Source: JABDBL01 sp963845445
GTDB taxonomy: Bacteria; Cyanobacteriota; Vampirovibrionia; Obscuribacterales; Obscuribacteraceae
NCBI GenBank assembly: GCA_963845445.1
Contig: CAWJSE010000003.1
Coordinates: forward strand, 496,001 to 560,000
Direction: 5' to 3'
DNA: 64,000 bases
Below, piece by piece: positions 54,209 to 63,510 of the stretch (its first letter is position 1; each line of letters opens with the position of its first letter). Under the pieces are notes generated by a model. The model had not been told where the DNA came from. It searched no databases and worked only from the letters and a program-made list of their open reading frames with translations. The translations under genes were made by a program, and so were the position numbers.

Positions 54209-55327
54209 ATGATAAAAAAAGCTATTTCAACTTTCGGAAAACATTTTTTAGTTGAAGTTACAGGTATTGCTGTAACTGATGATGAGAAATACTCGCTAGA
54301 GCAATTACAACCCAGCGCCATAATGTTGCGCAAAAGAAATTTTATGCAAGATGCAGATTATGAAATCTGGCTGGAAGCATACAAGCAGTTAATCGCCCAA
54401 TTTAGAAATATCCTGCCAAAAGAATTGATAATCTCGATTGATCACGAAGGTGGCCGAGTAATTCGTCCTCCTGAGCCAATAACTAAATTTCCTTACGCAA
54501 TACATTGGACCAACCATGTAAATGAAGTAGCAGAAGCAATGGCTATAGAATTAAAATCTTTGGCCATCAATGTTGATTTTGCTCCCGTTGCCGATATACA
54601 TAGCAATGCAAGTAATCCAGTTATAAATGAGCGAGCCTTTGGCACCACACCATCGCGGGTGAGCAAAGCTACCATAGAATTTGTTCGCACTATGAAAGCT
54701 AATGGTATCGCTTCCTGCGCCAAGCATTTTCCTGGGCATGGCGATACAAAAACTGATTCTCATTTCGGTGTGCCTGTGTTGGATCTGAGTTTAGAGGAAC
54801 TAAGAACCCGTGAATTAATACCATTTCAAGCCTTAATAAACGAAGGCATAGAAATGATTATGACTGCCCATATTCTATTTCCCAAGATCGATCCAAACAA
54901 TACTGCTACTTTATCCAAAACAATTTTGCACGATCTTCTAAGAAAAGAAATGGGGTTTAAAGGTGTAGTGATCGCTGACGCCTTAGGAATGGCAGCAATA
55001 TCCAAAAATATAAGCGAACAAGAAAGCCTGATTAAAGCAATAAATGCGGGTCTGGATATATTTTTAGTGGCTGGCGATAATGTGACTATAGATAATGCTG
55101 TTGCAATGTCTGAGATGCTTTTTGAAGCCATAAAAAACGGTGAAATTGCTGAAGAAATACTGCATGAATCAGAAGAAAGAATTGATAAGTTTATCAGTGC
55201 ACTGCCTCAATATGATGTATCAAAATTAGATACAAAAATACTGGCTCAAAATCAAAAACTAGCTAAAGAACTAGAAAAAATCAAAAGCGCCGACCAATTT
55301 GAACTCAATTTGCCCGGTTTTGATTAG
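54209..55327 (+). CDS. Family 3 glycoside hydrolase, NagZ-like
   Basis: About 372 residues of a GH3 beta-N-acetylhexosaminidase domain: LIISIDHEGGRVIRPP, the KHFPGHGDTKTDSH acid/base loop, and the nucleophile aspartate in GVVIADALGM. NagZ releases N-acetylglucosamine from anhydromuropeptides in wall recycling. ATG 54209 has no good ribosome site; a GTG at 54149 is in frame but sits inside a GGAGG. No signal peptide, so cytosolic. Confidence 0.88.
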   Translation: MIKKAISTFGKHFLVEVTGIAVTDDEKYSLEQLQPSAIMLRKRNFMQDADYEIWLEAYKQLIAQFRNILPKELIISIDHEGGRVIRPPEPITKFPYAIHWTNHVNEVAEAMAIELKSLAINVDFAPVADIHSNASNPVINERAFGTTPSRVSKATIEFVRTMKANGIASCAKHFPGHGDTKTDSHFGVPVLDLSLEELRTRELIPFQALINEGIEMIMTAHILFPKIDPNNTATLSKTILHDLLRKEMGFKGVVIADALGMAAISKNISEQESLIKAINAGLDIFLVAGDNVTIDNAVAMSEMLFEAIKNGEIAEEILHESEERIDKFISALPQYDVSKLDTKILAQNQKLAKELEKIKSADQFELNLPGFD

Positions 55328-55334
55328 TGTGAAA

Positions 55335-55368
55335 ATAGCCACGACGCAGATATTTGCGTCGTGGCTAT
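55335..55368. terminator. Strong hairpin after the GH3 gene
   Basis: ATAGCCACGACGCAG pairs with TTGCGTCGTGGCTAT (15 bp, one wobble) across a four-base loop, starting 8 bases after the stop. There is no T tract, so it may be an attenuating or protective stem instead of a factor-independent terminator. Confidence 0.65.
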
Positions 55369-55482
55369 GCCGAAGTTTAATTGGTAGCGCCTGGGCTCAG
55401 CAGAGTTCTTCGTCGAAGAGAGCGGCAATGAGCCTTCTACTGCAGCACAAGAGGCTCGTTGATGGCGATTTGCTCGTCGGGT

Positions 55483-55502
55483 AGCCACCAAACTTGGTGG
55501 CT
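55483..55502. repeat. Small hairpin AGCCACCAA/TTGGTGGCT
   Basis: A nine-base inverted repeat at the end of the GC-rich gene on the minus strand; it may help end its transcript. Confidence 0.55.
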
Positions 55503-56110
55503 CAACCAGATTTCTTGCTCTTTCGGGCATTCGGAAGTTTCTTCACGACGTAGCCCTCCTCCTCCAGTTTTTCTCTGGACTTTCGTAAGAGTCCCAATGC
55601 CAACTCTCGACAATCCCGCTGTGCCGAGCCCGCCATCATGGCCTCTGCGAACATGTCCGCTTCCTTGGCCGCCACTCTCTCCCTTTGGACATCTGTGGTT
55701 GCTTGGTCGTCGAGACGCGAGAGATGGTCATAAGCCTGGTCAAGATTCGCTCGGTGAGCAGCACGAGCGGAAGCTTCATCCGCTTCAAGCAGTGGTATTG
55801 AATGAACCTGAAGTTGGATGACTTCCACGTCATGGTTTGGCTGAAACGGACCATCCATGGTCTCGTCCATATCGCCAGTGAGAATTTTGATCCGTGTCAA
55901 TGCCTTGAGTGCTACGTCAAGGAGAAGTCTGGCACTCCCGTAACTCATGTCGAGAGTGATTGCCCCGGCAGCTGCCGAGGCGATGCCCCAAAGCAATGCC
56001 ACAACCTCTTTGAGTTGGGGTTCGCCCCCTTCCCCAAGAATTCGTAGGCAAGCCTGCTGAATCCGACGCGCTGCCTGTCCCCATTCACGCGGCTCACTCC
56101 AATCAGTCAT
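55502..56110 (-). CDS. GC-rich orphan protein, all-helical
   Basis: About 202 residues predicted to be mostly helical (REWGQAARRIQQACLRILGE, then HRANLDQAYDHLSRLDD), with no signal peptide and a basic C-terminal tail (KKLPNARKSKKSG). ATG 56110 follows GGAG by 6 bases and is preferred to 56137. Its GC content is clearly above that of its neighbours, which suggests recent transfer or a different origin. No family recognised. Confidence 0.6.
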   Translation of the reverse strand: MTDWSEPREWGQAARRIQQACLRILGEGGEPQLKEVVALLWGIASAAAGAITLDMSYGSARLLLDVALKALTRIKILTGDMDETMDGPFQPNHDVEVIQLQVHSIPLLEADEASARAAHRANLDQAYDHLSRLDDQATTDVQRERVAAKEADMFAEAMMAGSAQRDCRELALGLLRKSREKLEEEGYVVKKLPNARKSKKSG

Positions 56111-56137
56111 CTGAATCTCCGGCAAAATCACCATCAA

Positions 56138-56576
56138 ATCTCGGCTTGAGCCCGTTGCTCAAATCGAATGTCGCTTGGCGGTTGGTCAGCGGGGAGCGCT
56201 ATTCACTGCGCTCCAAAGAAACCGACCGCGCGAAACTCTCGTCCAAGCAGCCAGACTTACCCTAATCGCTCTCTAAGCGGCTCGAGGGGTCGAAGAAAGT
56301 GCTACTGCTAAAGCCTGCTTGAATAAAAGAGTCCGGTCGATCGGGAAACGAGAACAATTTACTATGTATGTTTTTCCTGGACAAAGTCAAGTGCCAAGCA
56401 TATTCCTTAGGAGCAGCGTAGATCAGCCTTAAAAGGGGGCTGAAAACAGTCTTCGCTTTTGGGCGTCCTTGCTCTTAGTGATATTTTATAAAAATCTACA
56501 TATTAAAAGCTTCGTTTGTGCCTAGCAATACTAGCGCAAGCTCGCGCTAATCGCCGTATGCAACAAAATCATTTAA
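56138..56576. other. Intergenic region, nothing recognised
   Basis: 439 bases between two minus-strand genes. The part next to the GC-rich gene keeps its high GC content, then composition returns to that of the window near 56340. No convincing ORF, RNA or repeat was seen. Confidence 0.4.
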
Positions 56577-58019
56577 CTATCGCTGAGTTTTTAATTGTTG
56601 TTCGAGGTGATCAAGTTGAGCTAAATTAGCGGTAAATAATTGACTTGGTAATTTGCCAGCTTTAGCTGCATTATGGCGATTGATTTCAGCTTGTACCTGT
56701 ATACGCAAAGTATCCAGTATGGCCACCGAATTACCAGGAATACCAACAATGGCAGCCGTAGCAAGATTGTAATTGGTTATCCGAGAATCTCGAAGGGTTC
56801 GACCATTAGCAATCTTACCGGCGGAGGTATACAAAATTCCACCTGCTAGGTGGGTGCTGCCGGTAAATGTACCGGTTACCATATTTTGGGTGGCGGTCAA
56901 TTTGCCTGCTCTTTCTTGTTTGATGATACGCTCAGATTCGCTTTCAAAATAATGATTTTCCGTGCGATACATGGACATTCTTTTTAATGGACTATCAGCA
57001 AAATCAATGTTTGGCGTTATTTCGCTGCTGAGTTTCTCTAAAGCAGCTTCATCGGATTCTAAAGTGGCAATTTGCCTTGTTTGAACATCGTTAACAATCG
57101 CTGCAATATAATGTCTTTGAATTTTTTGTTCAAGAATACCAAGTCCACGACTAAGAAAAGGGGTGGCTATAATTAAGCCTCCAGCAATATCGTCTAAAAT
57201 ACCAGCGCGAAGATTCCACTTTCTGTCATGTCTATGTTGCGATAGGAAAGCAAAAAAGCTTCCTATAGCGCTACAGGTATATTTAGTCATATCAAAGAAA
57301 TAGAGAGATTTTTGAAAGGCAACATATCTTCTTGCGCTTATATGAAACTTTTCGTACTCTAATAAAGTAAGATCACGTAAATCAAATAAGACTTTGCCCT
57401 CGGCCAAGCCTTCTTCAACGTGATAACGAAGAAGCGGGGCAGCAGATTCAATTTTTAGAAGAGCCTCTCGCTCTGAAAGCAATTTATCAATCTCATTTTT
57501 TAAAGACAAAACGTGAGCTTTTGCTGCTTTAGGCGAAAAACCTTTTTGGCTGGCTTGAATATCATGAAATTCAGTAATGCCCAGCTCTAAGGCACCGGCT
57601 GATGCACCTATAGTGTAGCCCACCATGCTGGTCAGATTGCATCGTTCTAATTTGACAGTAGACAGTTTATCGGGGTGTTTAAAATGGCTGGAGCGTTCGC
57701 TAGTAGAATAAATTTCACTGGCAAGATTTGCGCAAAAATTTCCTTCTTGCAATGTGGCATAGCGCCAACCAGCCCAGCGACCTTGTTTGCCAACTTCTTT
57801 TCGGTAATACAAGTTGAATTTCTCTAATTCAATCTCTTTGAGAATAATTTGCTTGGTCAGGAGATCAATTTTATCTATTGTATTAGGGGATTGTTTCTCA
57901 GCTTGAACAGCACTGGCCAACCGTAAAAGAGAAGGATTATTATCGTTAGCTAGTGCAATGTGATTGGACAGAAGCAATATCGTCACAATAAGCACAAGAT
58001 TTACGATATTAATTTGCAT
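56577..58019 (-). CDS. Exported/membrane protein, unknown
   Basis: 480 residues with a signal peptide (hydrophobic segment ending at ALAN), a coiled-coil-like stretch (DKIDLLTKQIILKEIELEKF), and two or more later hydrophobic segments with Gly/Ala (LTSMVGYTIGASAGALELGI; DDIAGGLIIATPFLSRGLGI). No family could be named. Likely an envelope protein of this lineage. Confidence 0.6.
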   Translation of the reverse strand: MQINIVNLVLIVTILLLSNHIALANDNNPSLLRLASAVQAEKQSPNTIDKIDLLTKQIILKEIELEKFNLYYRKEVGKQGRWAGWRYATLQEGNFCANLASEIYSTSERSSHFKHPDKLSTVKLERCNLTSMVGYTIGASAGALELGITEFHDIQASQKGFSPKAAKAHVLSLKNEIDKLLSEREALLKIESAAPLLRYHVEEGLAEGKVLFDLRDLTLLEYEKFHISARRYVAFQKSLYFFDMTKYTCSAIGSFFAFLSQHRHDRKWNLRAGILDDIAGGLIIATPFLSRGLGILEQKIQRHYIAAIVNDVQTRQIATLESDEAALEKLSSEITPNIDFADSPLKRMSMYRTENHYFESESERIIKQERAGKLTATQNMVTGTFTGSTHLAGGILYTSAGKIANGRTLRDSRITNYNLATAAIVGIPGNSVAILDTLRIQVQAEINRHNAAKAGKLPSQLFTANLAQLDHLEQQLKTQR

Positions 58020-58034
58020 TACTCTAGTAAATCA

Positions 58035-58445
58035 CTATGCCGTGAGTTCAGAGCAACAAGCTCGACATTTTTTTGCTTCGACAGGTATGCTTTCAAGACA
58101 CTGTGGGCAGTCTTTGCTCTTGGCCGTGGAAGGCTGCTTTACGCCTAGGAATTTGGTCATTATAAAAACGACGAAAGAGATCACCAAAAAATCGATTATG
58201 GCAGAAATGAAATGTCCATACTTAATAGCATTTACTGTCAGCCTGCCACTGGAGTCTGCGCTTTGAGATAAGATCCATTGCGCCGATGCCCATCCGCCCT
58301 GTGGCACAAGCCATGAAATGAAAGGCATAAACAAATCCTCAACTATTGAGCTTACTAATTTGCCAGTAGCAGCACCCACGATGACACCAATAGCCAATGC
58401 TAAGGTATTAGTTTTTAAAACGAAATCTCGATAGTCTTGAAGCAT
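58035..58445 (-). CDS. mscL: MscL mechanosensitive channel with zinc ribbon
   Basis: The large-conductance channel that opens under osmotic down-shock. 136 residues: N-terminal FVLKTNTLALAIGVIVGAAT, first helix through SIVEDLFMPFISWL, second helix IDFLVISFVVFIMTKF. The C-terminus, instead of the usual charged helix, carries CPQCLESIPVEAKKCRACC, a zinc-ribbon pattern (two CxxC knuckles), seen in some MscL proteins. It lies 16 bases upstream of the 480-residue gene. Confidence 0.93.
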   Translation of the reverse strand: MLQDYRDFVLKTNTLALAIGVIVGAATGKLVSSIVEDLFMPFISWLVPQGGWASAQWILSQSADSSGRLTVNAIKYGHFISAIIDFLVISFVVFIMTKFLGVKQPSTAKSKDCPQCLESIPVEAKKCRACCSELTA

Positions 58446-58514
58446 CTTCTAAAATCCCTTAATTTTCACTTGCTATCTATTTATAACCAAACGCCTGCTA
58501 ACGGCTGGGACAGT

Positions 58515-59546
58515 CTAAAAACCCGATTCTTTAGTGCCACTCGGCTCCAAAGCATCCTTTTTCTTTCCCGACTTTTTCGCATGATCCTTGCTTTCAGAAG
58601 CTTCGTTATTTTCGTTCACCCCGTCATGTAAATTCGCTGAAGGAGCAGTCAACTCTGAGGTCGATTTGGATGAGTATCTACTCGAATTATCAATTGGTGC
58701 CTCAGGAGAAACAGAGCGGAGCTTTTGCTCCAATACCAAAACTTGTCTTTTTATTTTGGCTGTTTCAGCATTATCGGGCGCAAGCCGGATGTACTCCTTA
58801 TATTCTTTTACTGCTGCAGATAGATGGCGCTCCGTATCTAATAAAAGAGCAAGCTGTAAATGAGCTGCAGCATTATCAGGATTGTAATTTAAAACTTCAT
58901 GCCAATTATCCATGGCACCTTGATGATCGCCCTTGGCAAGCAAAGAAATGCCAATATCGAGATAGATTCTTTGAGGGTCCATGCCTTTCAGCGGCTTATT
59001 GTGATTGAGCATTTTGCGTAATTGAATAACGGCAGAACCCCATTCTTTTTGCTTCATGAGATTCTCAGCATAATTCATCCATGCTTCTGTATAGCGCCAG
59101 GGGGGCTCACCTAGCGCTTCTATATACTCGTCTTGTCCCCGCTTAAATTGTCCTCTTTTGTCAGAAATAAGTCCAATAATATTATGGGCTTGCGGTCCGG
59201 GACCGTGAAAGTCCAAGAGGGCTTTGCTTGCTTCAATTTCCGCCTCATCCAACCTATCATTGCGCAAATATAATTGCGCCAAGTGAAGATGTGCTTGTGG
59301 TGCCGACTTGATTGATTGCTCTATACATTTCTTAAGAGCTTCAATTGCTTTTGCATCGACATTTTTATCTTGATAAGCAACACCTAACCAATAATATGCT
59401 TCTGGATTATAAGAATTACGAGCAAAATAAATTGCTTGTAAGAAGGCATCAATTGCGCCGTCCAAATCGTGCTCTTTATATTTGCTCATGCCAAGTTCAA
59501 AATTCTCCTTGGACGGCTCGACAGTATTCTTTCCAAGGCTGCGCAC
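58515..59546 (-). CDS. TPR-repeat protein, start uncertain
   Basis: 343 residues from GTG 59546: about six TPR motifs (YKEHDLDGAIDAFLQAIYFA, then YWLGVAYQDKNVDAKAIEAL), then a Ser/Lys-rich tail. In the same frame upstream, as far as a TAA at 59682, runs a signal-peptide-like segment (KWALISIVFLFLEILVF, then NTNSCAFSKV), but with no ATG, GTG or TTG. The gene may start at a rare codon (an ATT lies at 59660) or be exported from a start hidden by an error. Confidence 0.8.
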   Translation of the reverse strand: MRSLGKNTVEPSKENFELGMSKYKEHDLDGAIDAFLQAIYFARNSYNPEAYYWLGVAYQDKNVDAKAIEALKKCIEQSIKSAPQAHLHLAQLYLRNDRLDEAEIEASKALLDFHGPGPQAHNIIGLISDKRGQFKRGQDEYIEALGEPPWRYTEAWMNYAENLMKQKEWGSAVIQLRKMLNHNKPLKGMDPQRIYLDIGISLLAKGDHQGAMDNWHEVLNYNPDNAAAHLQLALLLDTERHLSAAVKEYKEYIRLAPDNAETAKIKRQVLVLEQKLRSVSPEAPIDNSSRYSSKSTSELTAPSANLHDGVNENNEASESKDHAKKSGKKKDALEPSGTKESGF

Positions 59547-59681
59547 TTTAGAAAATGCACAGGAATTTGTATTTGGAAGGCAAAAAACAAGAATTTCTAA
59601 AAACAGAAAAACAATTGAAATTAAAGCCCACTTTGGTCTAAAACAGATTGGTCTAAAAATCGAACTTATAAATATTGTCGA

Positions 59682-59933
59682 TTACTCCCAACCGTCTGCC
59701 TTAATCTCTATCCTAATCCAACCAAACAAATAAACCACAGTAGCAAAAGCCAAATAAACCAAAATAGCTTGCCAAGGATTGATTATTGGCATATACCAAA
59801 AATGTTTGGCGGCAAAGTTCCAAGTAAGTTCGATACAGGCGATAGGCGCAACTACAAAAGCACCCAGTACACCCATGAAGAGAGTAGAGAGCAGAACTGC
59901 TGCTCCAAAGGAATTGATCTGAAAGCTATACAA
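59682..59933 (-). CDS. Small two-helix membrane protein
   Basis: 83 residues with two hydrophobic segments (about 11-33 and 54-72). Its frame is that of the TPR gene downstream, separated by one TAA. It lies 29 bases after ligA on the same strand. No family recognised. Confidence 0.5.
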   Translation of the reverse strand: MYSFQINSFGAAVLLSTLFMGVLGAFVVAPIACIELTWNFAAKHFWYMPIINPWQAILVYLAFATVVYLFGWIRIEIKADGWE

Positions 59934-59962
59934 TACAACACCTCGGCCAGCGGGTTTACCGG

Positions 59963-62050
59963 TTAATTATCCATTTCTGATGCCTCTTTAAGCATCTTAA
60001 GAAATTGAGATTCATCGACTAATGTTATACCAAGTTCTTGCGCCTTCAGCAATTTTGAGCCTGCATTTTCTCCAAATACTAAGTAATTTGTCTTTTTTGA
60101 AACAGAAGAAGACGGCTTACCTCCAAGTTCTTTGATTGCATTTTCAGCCTCTGTTCGGTCCAGGCTTTGTAGAGTGCCCGTAAGAACAAATGTTTTGCCA
60201 GCCCAAGTCAATGAATGTGGCTTAGCCTCCTGATTGGTCATTGACATTGAGATACCAACCTCTGCCAATTCATCTATCAGTTTTTTACTTTCCGCTCGCT
60301 CAAAATAATCACGCAGCGATTGGGAAATAGCTGTTCCAACACCTTCTATACTGGTTATTTCCTCACCGGAAGCTTTGGCCAGATTAGCCAGTGATAGAAA
60401 TGATTCAGCCAATTTCTCGGCAACATTCAAACCAACATGGCGAATTCCTAAAGCAAAAATTAAATTACCCAAAGGCCTTTCTTTAGAAGCTTTCAAAGCA
60501 CTTAAAACATTTTCAGCTGATTTGTCTCCCATGCGTTCTAAAGACAACAATTCTTCCTTTCCTAATCGATACAAATCGGCAGGCGAACGAATCAAATTTT
60601 GTGCAAGCAGCTGCTTTATCAAAGATTCTCCCACACCCTCAACATCCATTGCGTCGCGACTGACCCAATGTTCTATACGTCTTTCTAATTGCGCTGGACA
60701 ACCATAAGTGTTCTCGCAGCGCAACACCACCTCGCCTTCTACTTTTTCTAGAACGCTGTTGCAGCTTGGACAGTGGTGAGGATAATGCAAAGATTCGCTA
60801 TCAACCGGTCTGCACTCACTCTTTACCTTTATGATCTCAGGAATAACATCTCCTGCTTTGCGCACAATGACTGTGTCTTTAACTCGCACATCCAATCGCT
60901 TAATTTGATCCGAGTTATGCAAACTGGCTCTTTTGACAGTACTGCCAGCTAGTACAACTGGCTTAAGCCATGCCACAGGAGTAATAGCGCCAGTGCGTCC
61001 CACATCAAAGTGCACAGATTCAATTATAGTCTGCGCCTCTTCCGGTGGATATTTAAAAGCAACCGCCCAACGTGGACTTTGTGCGGTAGTGCCAAGAGCC
61101 GACCAAAGTTTGCGATCATCTACTTTGATTACCACACCGTCAGTTTGATAAGACAATTTGTGTCTCTTGTCTGACCAATGATCACAATATTTTTGCACTT
61201 CTTCTAGGCTTTCAGCCAGTAATCGGTTCGGCTCAACAGAAAAACCCAGATCATCCAACAAAGATAAAGTAGCATAGTGGCTGGTGGGCTCCTTCACAGT
61301 TTTGTCAGTCACATAAGCAAAATATGCAAAAAATGCCAAATTGCGCTTAGCAGTTTGTTTGGGATCTTTTTGTCGCAATCCACCACTAGCCGCATTACGT
61401 GGATTAGCAAATAATGGCTCCCCTTGTGCCTCTAGTTGAGCATTTAATGCAGCAAAACTTTCCTTAGGCATATAAACTTCGCCGCGAATTTCCAAAAGAT
61501 CTGGTATTTTATCGTGTTTTTTTGATCTGTTCTTCCAAACCAATTCATGAGGGACGGTGGGAATGGTCTTGAGATTAAGAGTGATATCTTCTCCAATTTC
61601 GCCATTACCTCTGGTGGCACCGCTTACAAGCAGTCCTTTCTCATAAGTCAAAGCTACAGAGAGACCATCTATCTTCAACTCGCAGGCATAGGATAGGTCG
61701 GTCGACAATTTATTTTGGATAAGGTCGTCATCAGCATTTATAGCCCTATTAAGCCGGTCTTGCCATTTTTGCAATTCCTCGTATGACGTTGTGTTGGATA
61801 GGCTAAGCAACGGAACTCTATGCCGCACTTGTTTAAACTCAGTGCTTGGGGTGCTACCCACTTCCTGTGTAGGGCTATCGGCATTGGCCAAATTGGGATG
61901 AAGCTTTTCTAATTGTTCCAATTCACGATAAAGCTGATCGAATTCACTGTCACTAATGGCAGGTGCACTTAAAACATAATATAGAAATCTATGGTGCCGA
62001 ATTTGGCGCGCCAGATCTTCCATCTTGTTCTGAATATTGATTGCAGTCAT
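59963..62050 (-). CDS. ligA: NAD-dependent DNA ligase
   Basis: Seals nicks in replication and repair using NAD. Domains in order: Ia helical region (RQIRHHRFLYYVLS, ISDSEFDQLYREL), adenylation domain with the AMP lysine in CELKIDGLSVAL and RGEVYMPKESF, OB fold (RTGAITPVAWLKPV), C4 zinc finger (CPSC, then CENTYGC), helix-hairpin-helix array, and C-terminal BRCT (GKTFVLTGTL). ATG 62050 is preferred because family members start near MEDLARQIRHH; a TTG at 62164 overlaps the thiolase stop and would add 38 residues. Confidence 0.94.
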   Translation of the reverse strand: MTAINIQNKMEDLARQIRHHRFLYYVLSAPAISDSEFDQLYRELEQLEKLHPNLANADSPTQEVGSTPSTEFKQVRHRVPLLSLSNTTSYEELQKWQDRLNRAINADDDLIQNKLSTDLSYACELKIDGLSVALTYEKGLLVSGATRGNGEIGEDITLNLKTIPTVPHELVWKNRSKKHDKIPDLLEIRGEVYMPKESFAALNAQLEAQGEPLFANPRNAASGGLRQKDPKQTAKRNLAFFAYFAYVTDKTVKEPTSHYATLSLLDDLGFSVEPNRLLAESLEEVQKYCDHWSDKRHKLSYQTDGVVIKVDDRKLWSALGTTAQSPRWAVAFKYPPEEAQTIIESVHFDVGRTGAITPVAWLKPVVLAGSTVKRASLHNSDQIKRLDVRVKDTVIVRKAGDVIPEIIKVKSECRPVDSESLHYPHHCPSCNSVLEKVEGEVVLRCENTYGCPAQLERRIEHWVSRDAMDVEGVGESLIKQLLAQNLIRSPADLYRLGKEELLSLERMGDKSAENVLSALKASKERPLGNLIFALGIRHVGLNVAEKLAESFLSLANLAKASGEEITSIEGVGTAISQSLRDYFERAESKKLIDELAEVGISMSMTNQEAKPHSLTWAGKTFVLTGTLQSLDRTEAENAIKELGGKPSSSVSKKTNYLVFGENAGSKLLKAQELGITLVDESQFLKMLKEASEMDN

Positions 62051-62160
62051 TGAGTCGGTACGAATGCCGGCAGTAGTTTCTGGCTTGTCTTTGTTAATAA
62101 ATCCCCCTTTAAAGCAATCTCTGCTCGCTCTTCTTGCAGATCTTGCTAAGCATAGTTCGA

Positions 62161-63366
62161 TCAATTCAGTCCCTCGCGGGAGAGTATAATACTATCGCCC
62201 TGAGCAGTGCCAGAGCAGATGGCCGCCGCACCATATTTGGTACCGCGCATTTTCATTTCTTTTGCCAGAGTTAGAATAATACGTGCTCCACTGGCACCGA
62301 TTGGATGACCCAGAGCAATAGCGCCGCCATTTATGTTTACTTTTTCTAGCCCAATGCCAAGCATTTTTGCAGATTGAAGAACTACTACCGCGAAAGCCTC
62401 GTTAATTTCCATCAACTCAATAGCATCGATTGATAAACCGACTTTAGTCAGCGCTTTTTTTGTTGCCAAAGCAGGAACTGTCGCTAAATAAGGAACATCT
62501 TGTCCAATAGAGGCGTGTCCCAATATTTTTGCCAACGGTTCTAAATTTAACTCGTTTGCTTTCTGCTCGCTCATTAGCAATAGAACACAAGCACCATCGT
62601 TAACACCGGGAGCATTGCCAGCCGTAACCGTTCCTTGGGGATTATAGACGGGTTTCAAAGCCGCAAGCGCCTCTAAAGATGTATCGGATCTAGGTCCTTC
62701 GTCTTTTTCAATCAAAGTTCGCTTTTTTCCCTCGCCCACAGTAAATGGCAGTATTTCTTGGGCAAATCTTCCGTCTTCTTGAGCTTGCACCGCTCGCTCA
62801 TGGCTGCGTAAGGCCCATTCATCTTGCTGTTGTCGCGAAATGTTAAATTCCTGAGCAGTTTGAGAGCCGTAAACAATCATTGGCACATCGTTGACTGGAC
62901 ATTGCAAACCATCCCTCAGCACAGCATCTTGCAGAATGGCATCTCCCATCCGCTTACCAAAACGAACTACATTAGCAGGCAACAAATAAGGTGCCTGGCT
63001 CATCGATTCCATGCCGCCGGCAACAATAATATGACCATCTCCAGCTTTTATGCGCAGATCCGCCATTGTCACAGCCCGCATACCAGAAGCACAAACTTTA
63101 TTGATAGTAGTAGATTCACAAGTGGCGGGCAAACCAGCTTTAAATGCCGCTTGCCTAGATGGTATTTGTCCGCACCCTGCTTGTATAACCTGTCCCAAAA
63201 GAACTTCATCAACTGAATGCCCTTCAAGCTGATTACGCTCTAACAATGTTTTAATGAGCGGCGCTGCTAAATCTACCGCCGCCAGGCTACTCAAACCGCC
63301 TCCTAATTTACCGAAAGGGCTTCTTAAACCGTCGACAATAACTGTATTTGTATTTGAATTTGCCAT
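62161..63366 (-). CDS. Acetyl-CoA acetyltransferase (thiolase)
   Basis: 401 residues of the thiolase II fold: acyl-accepting cysteine in INKVCASGMRAVTM, INGGAIALGHPIGASGARI with the catalytic histidine, and the second cysteine in AICSGTAQGDS. It condenses acetyl-CoA or cleaves acetoacetyl/beta-ketoacyl-CoA. As a thiolase it could finish the aromatic-CoA pathway at 48.8-53.8 kb (the PaaJ role), but it is about 8 kb away and on the other strand, so this is inference. Confidence 0.92.
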   Translation of the reverse strand: MANSNTNTVIVDGLRSPFGKLGGGLSSLAAVDLAAPLIKTLLERNQLEGHSVDEVLLGQVIQAGCGQIPSRQAAFKAGLPATCESTTINKVCASGMRAVTMADLRIKAGDGHIIVAGGMESMSQAPYLLPANVVRFGKRMGDAILQDAVLRDGLQCPVNDVPMIVYGSQTAQEFNISRQQQDEWALRSHERAVQAQEDGRFAQEILPFTVGEGKKRTLIEKDEGPRSDTSLEALAALKPVYNPQGTVTAGNAPGVNDGACVLLLMSEQKANELNLEPLAKILGHASIGQDVPYLATVPALATKKALTKVGLSIDAIELMEINEAFAVVVLQSAKMLGIGLEKVNINGGAIALGHPIGASGARIILTLAKEMKMRGTKYGAAAICSGTAQGDSIILSREGLN

Positions 63367-63510
63367 GTTTATTCTGCTTTTATTTGATATTTACTCTGCT
63401 CTAATACTTTATCGGCAATAAACTGCTTTTCATCTATTTATTACCATGGTACATTTCCCATAGTTATTTAAACTTGTATGTATGCTTTTTTTTATGTTTA
63501 AGAAACTATT

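Noticed and set aside
55459..55821. Plus-strand ORFs opposite the GC-rich gene
   Set aside because: Frames stay open because of the high GC; composition and starts favour the minus-strand gene.
62051..62164. TTG start for ligA overlapping the thiolase stop
   Set aside because: The added 38 residues are basic and unlike LigA N-termini; kept only as an alternative.
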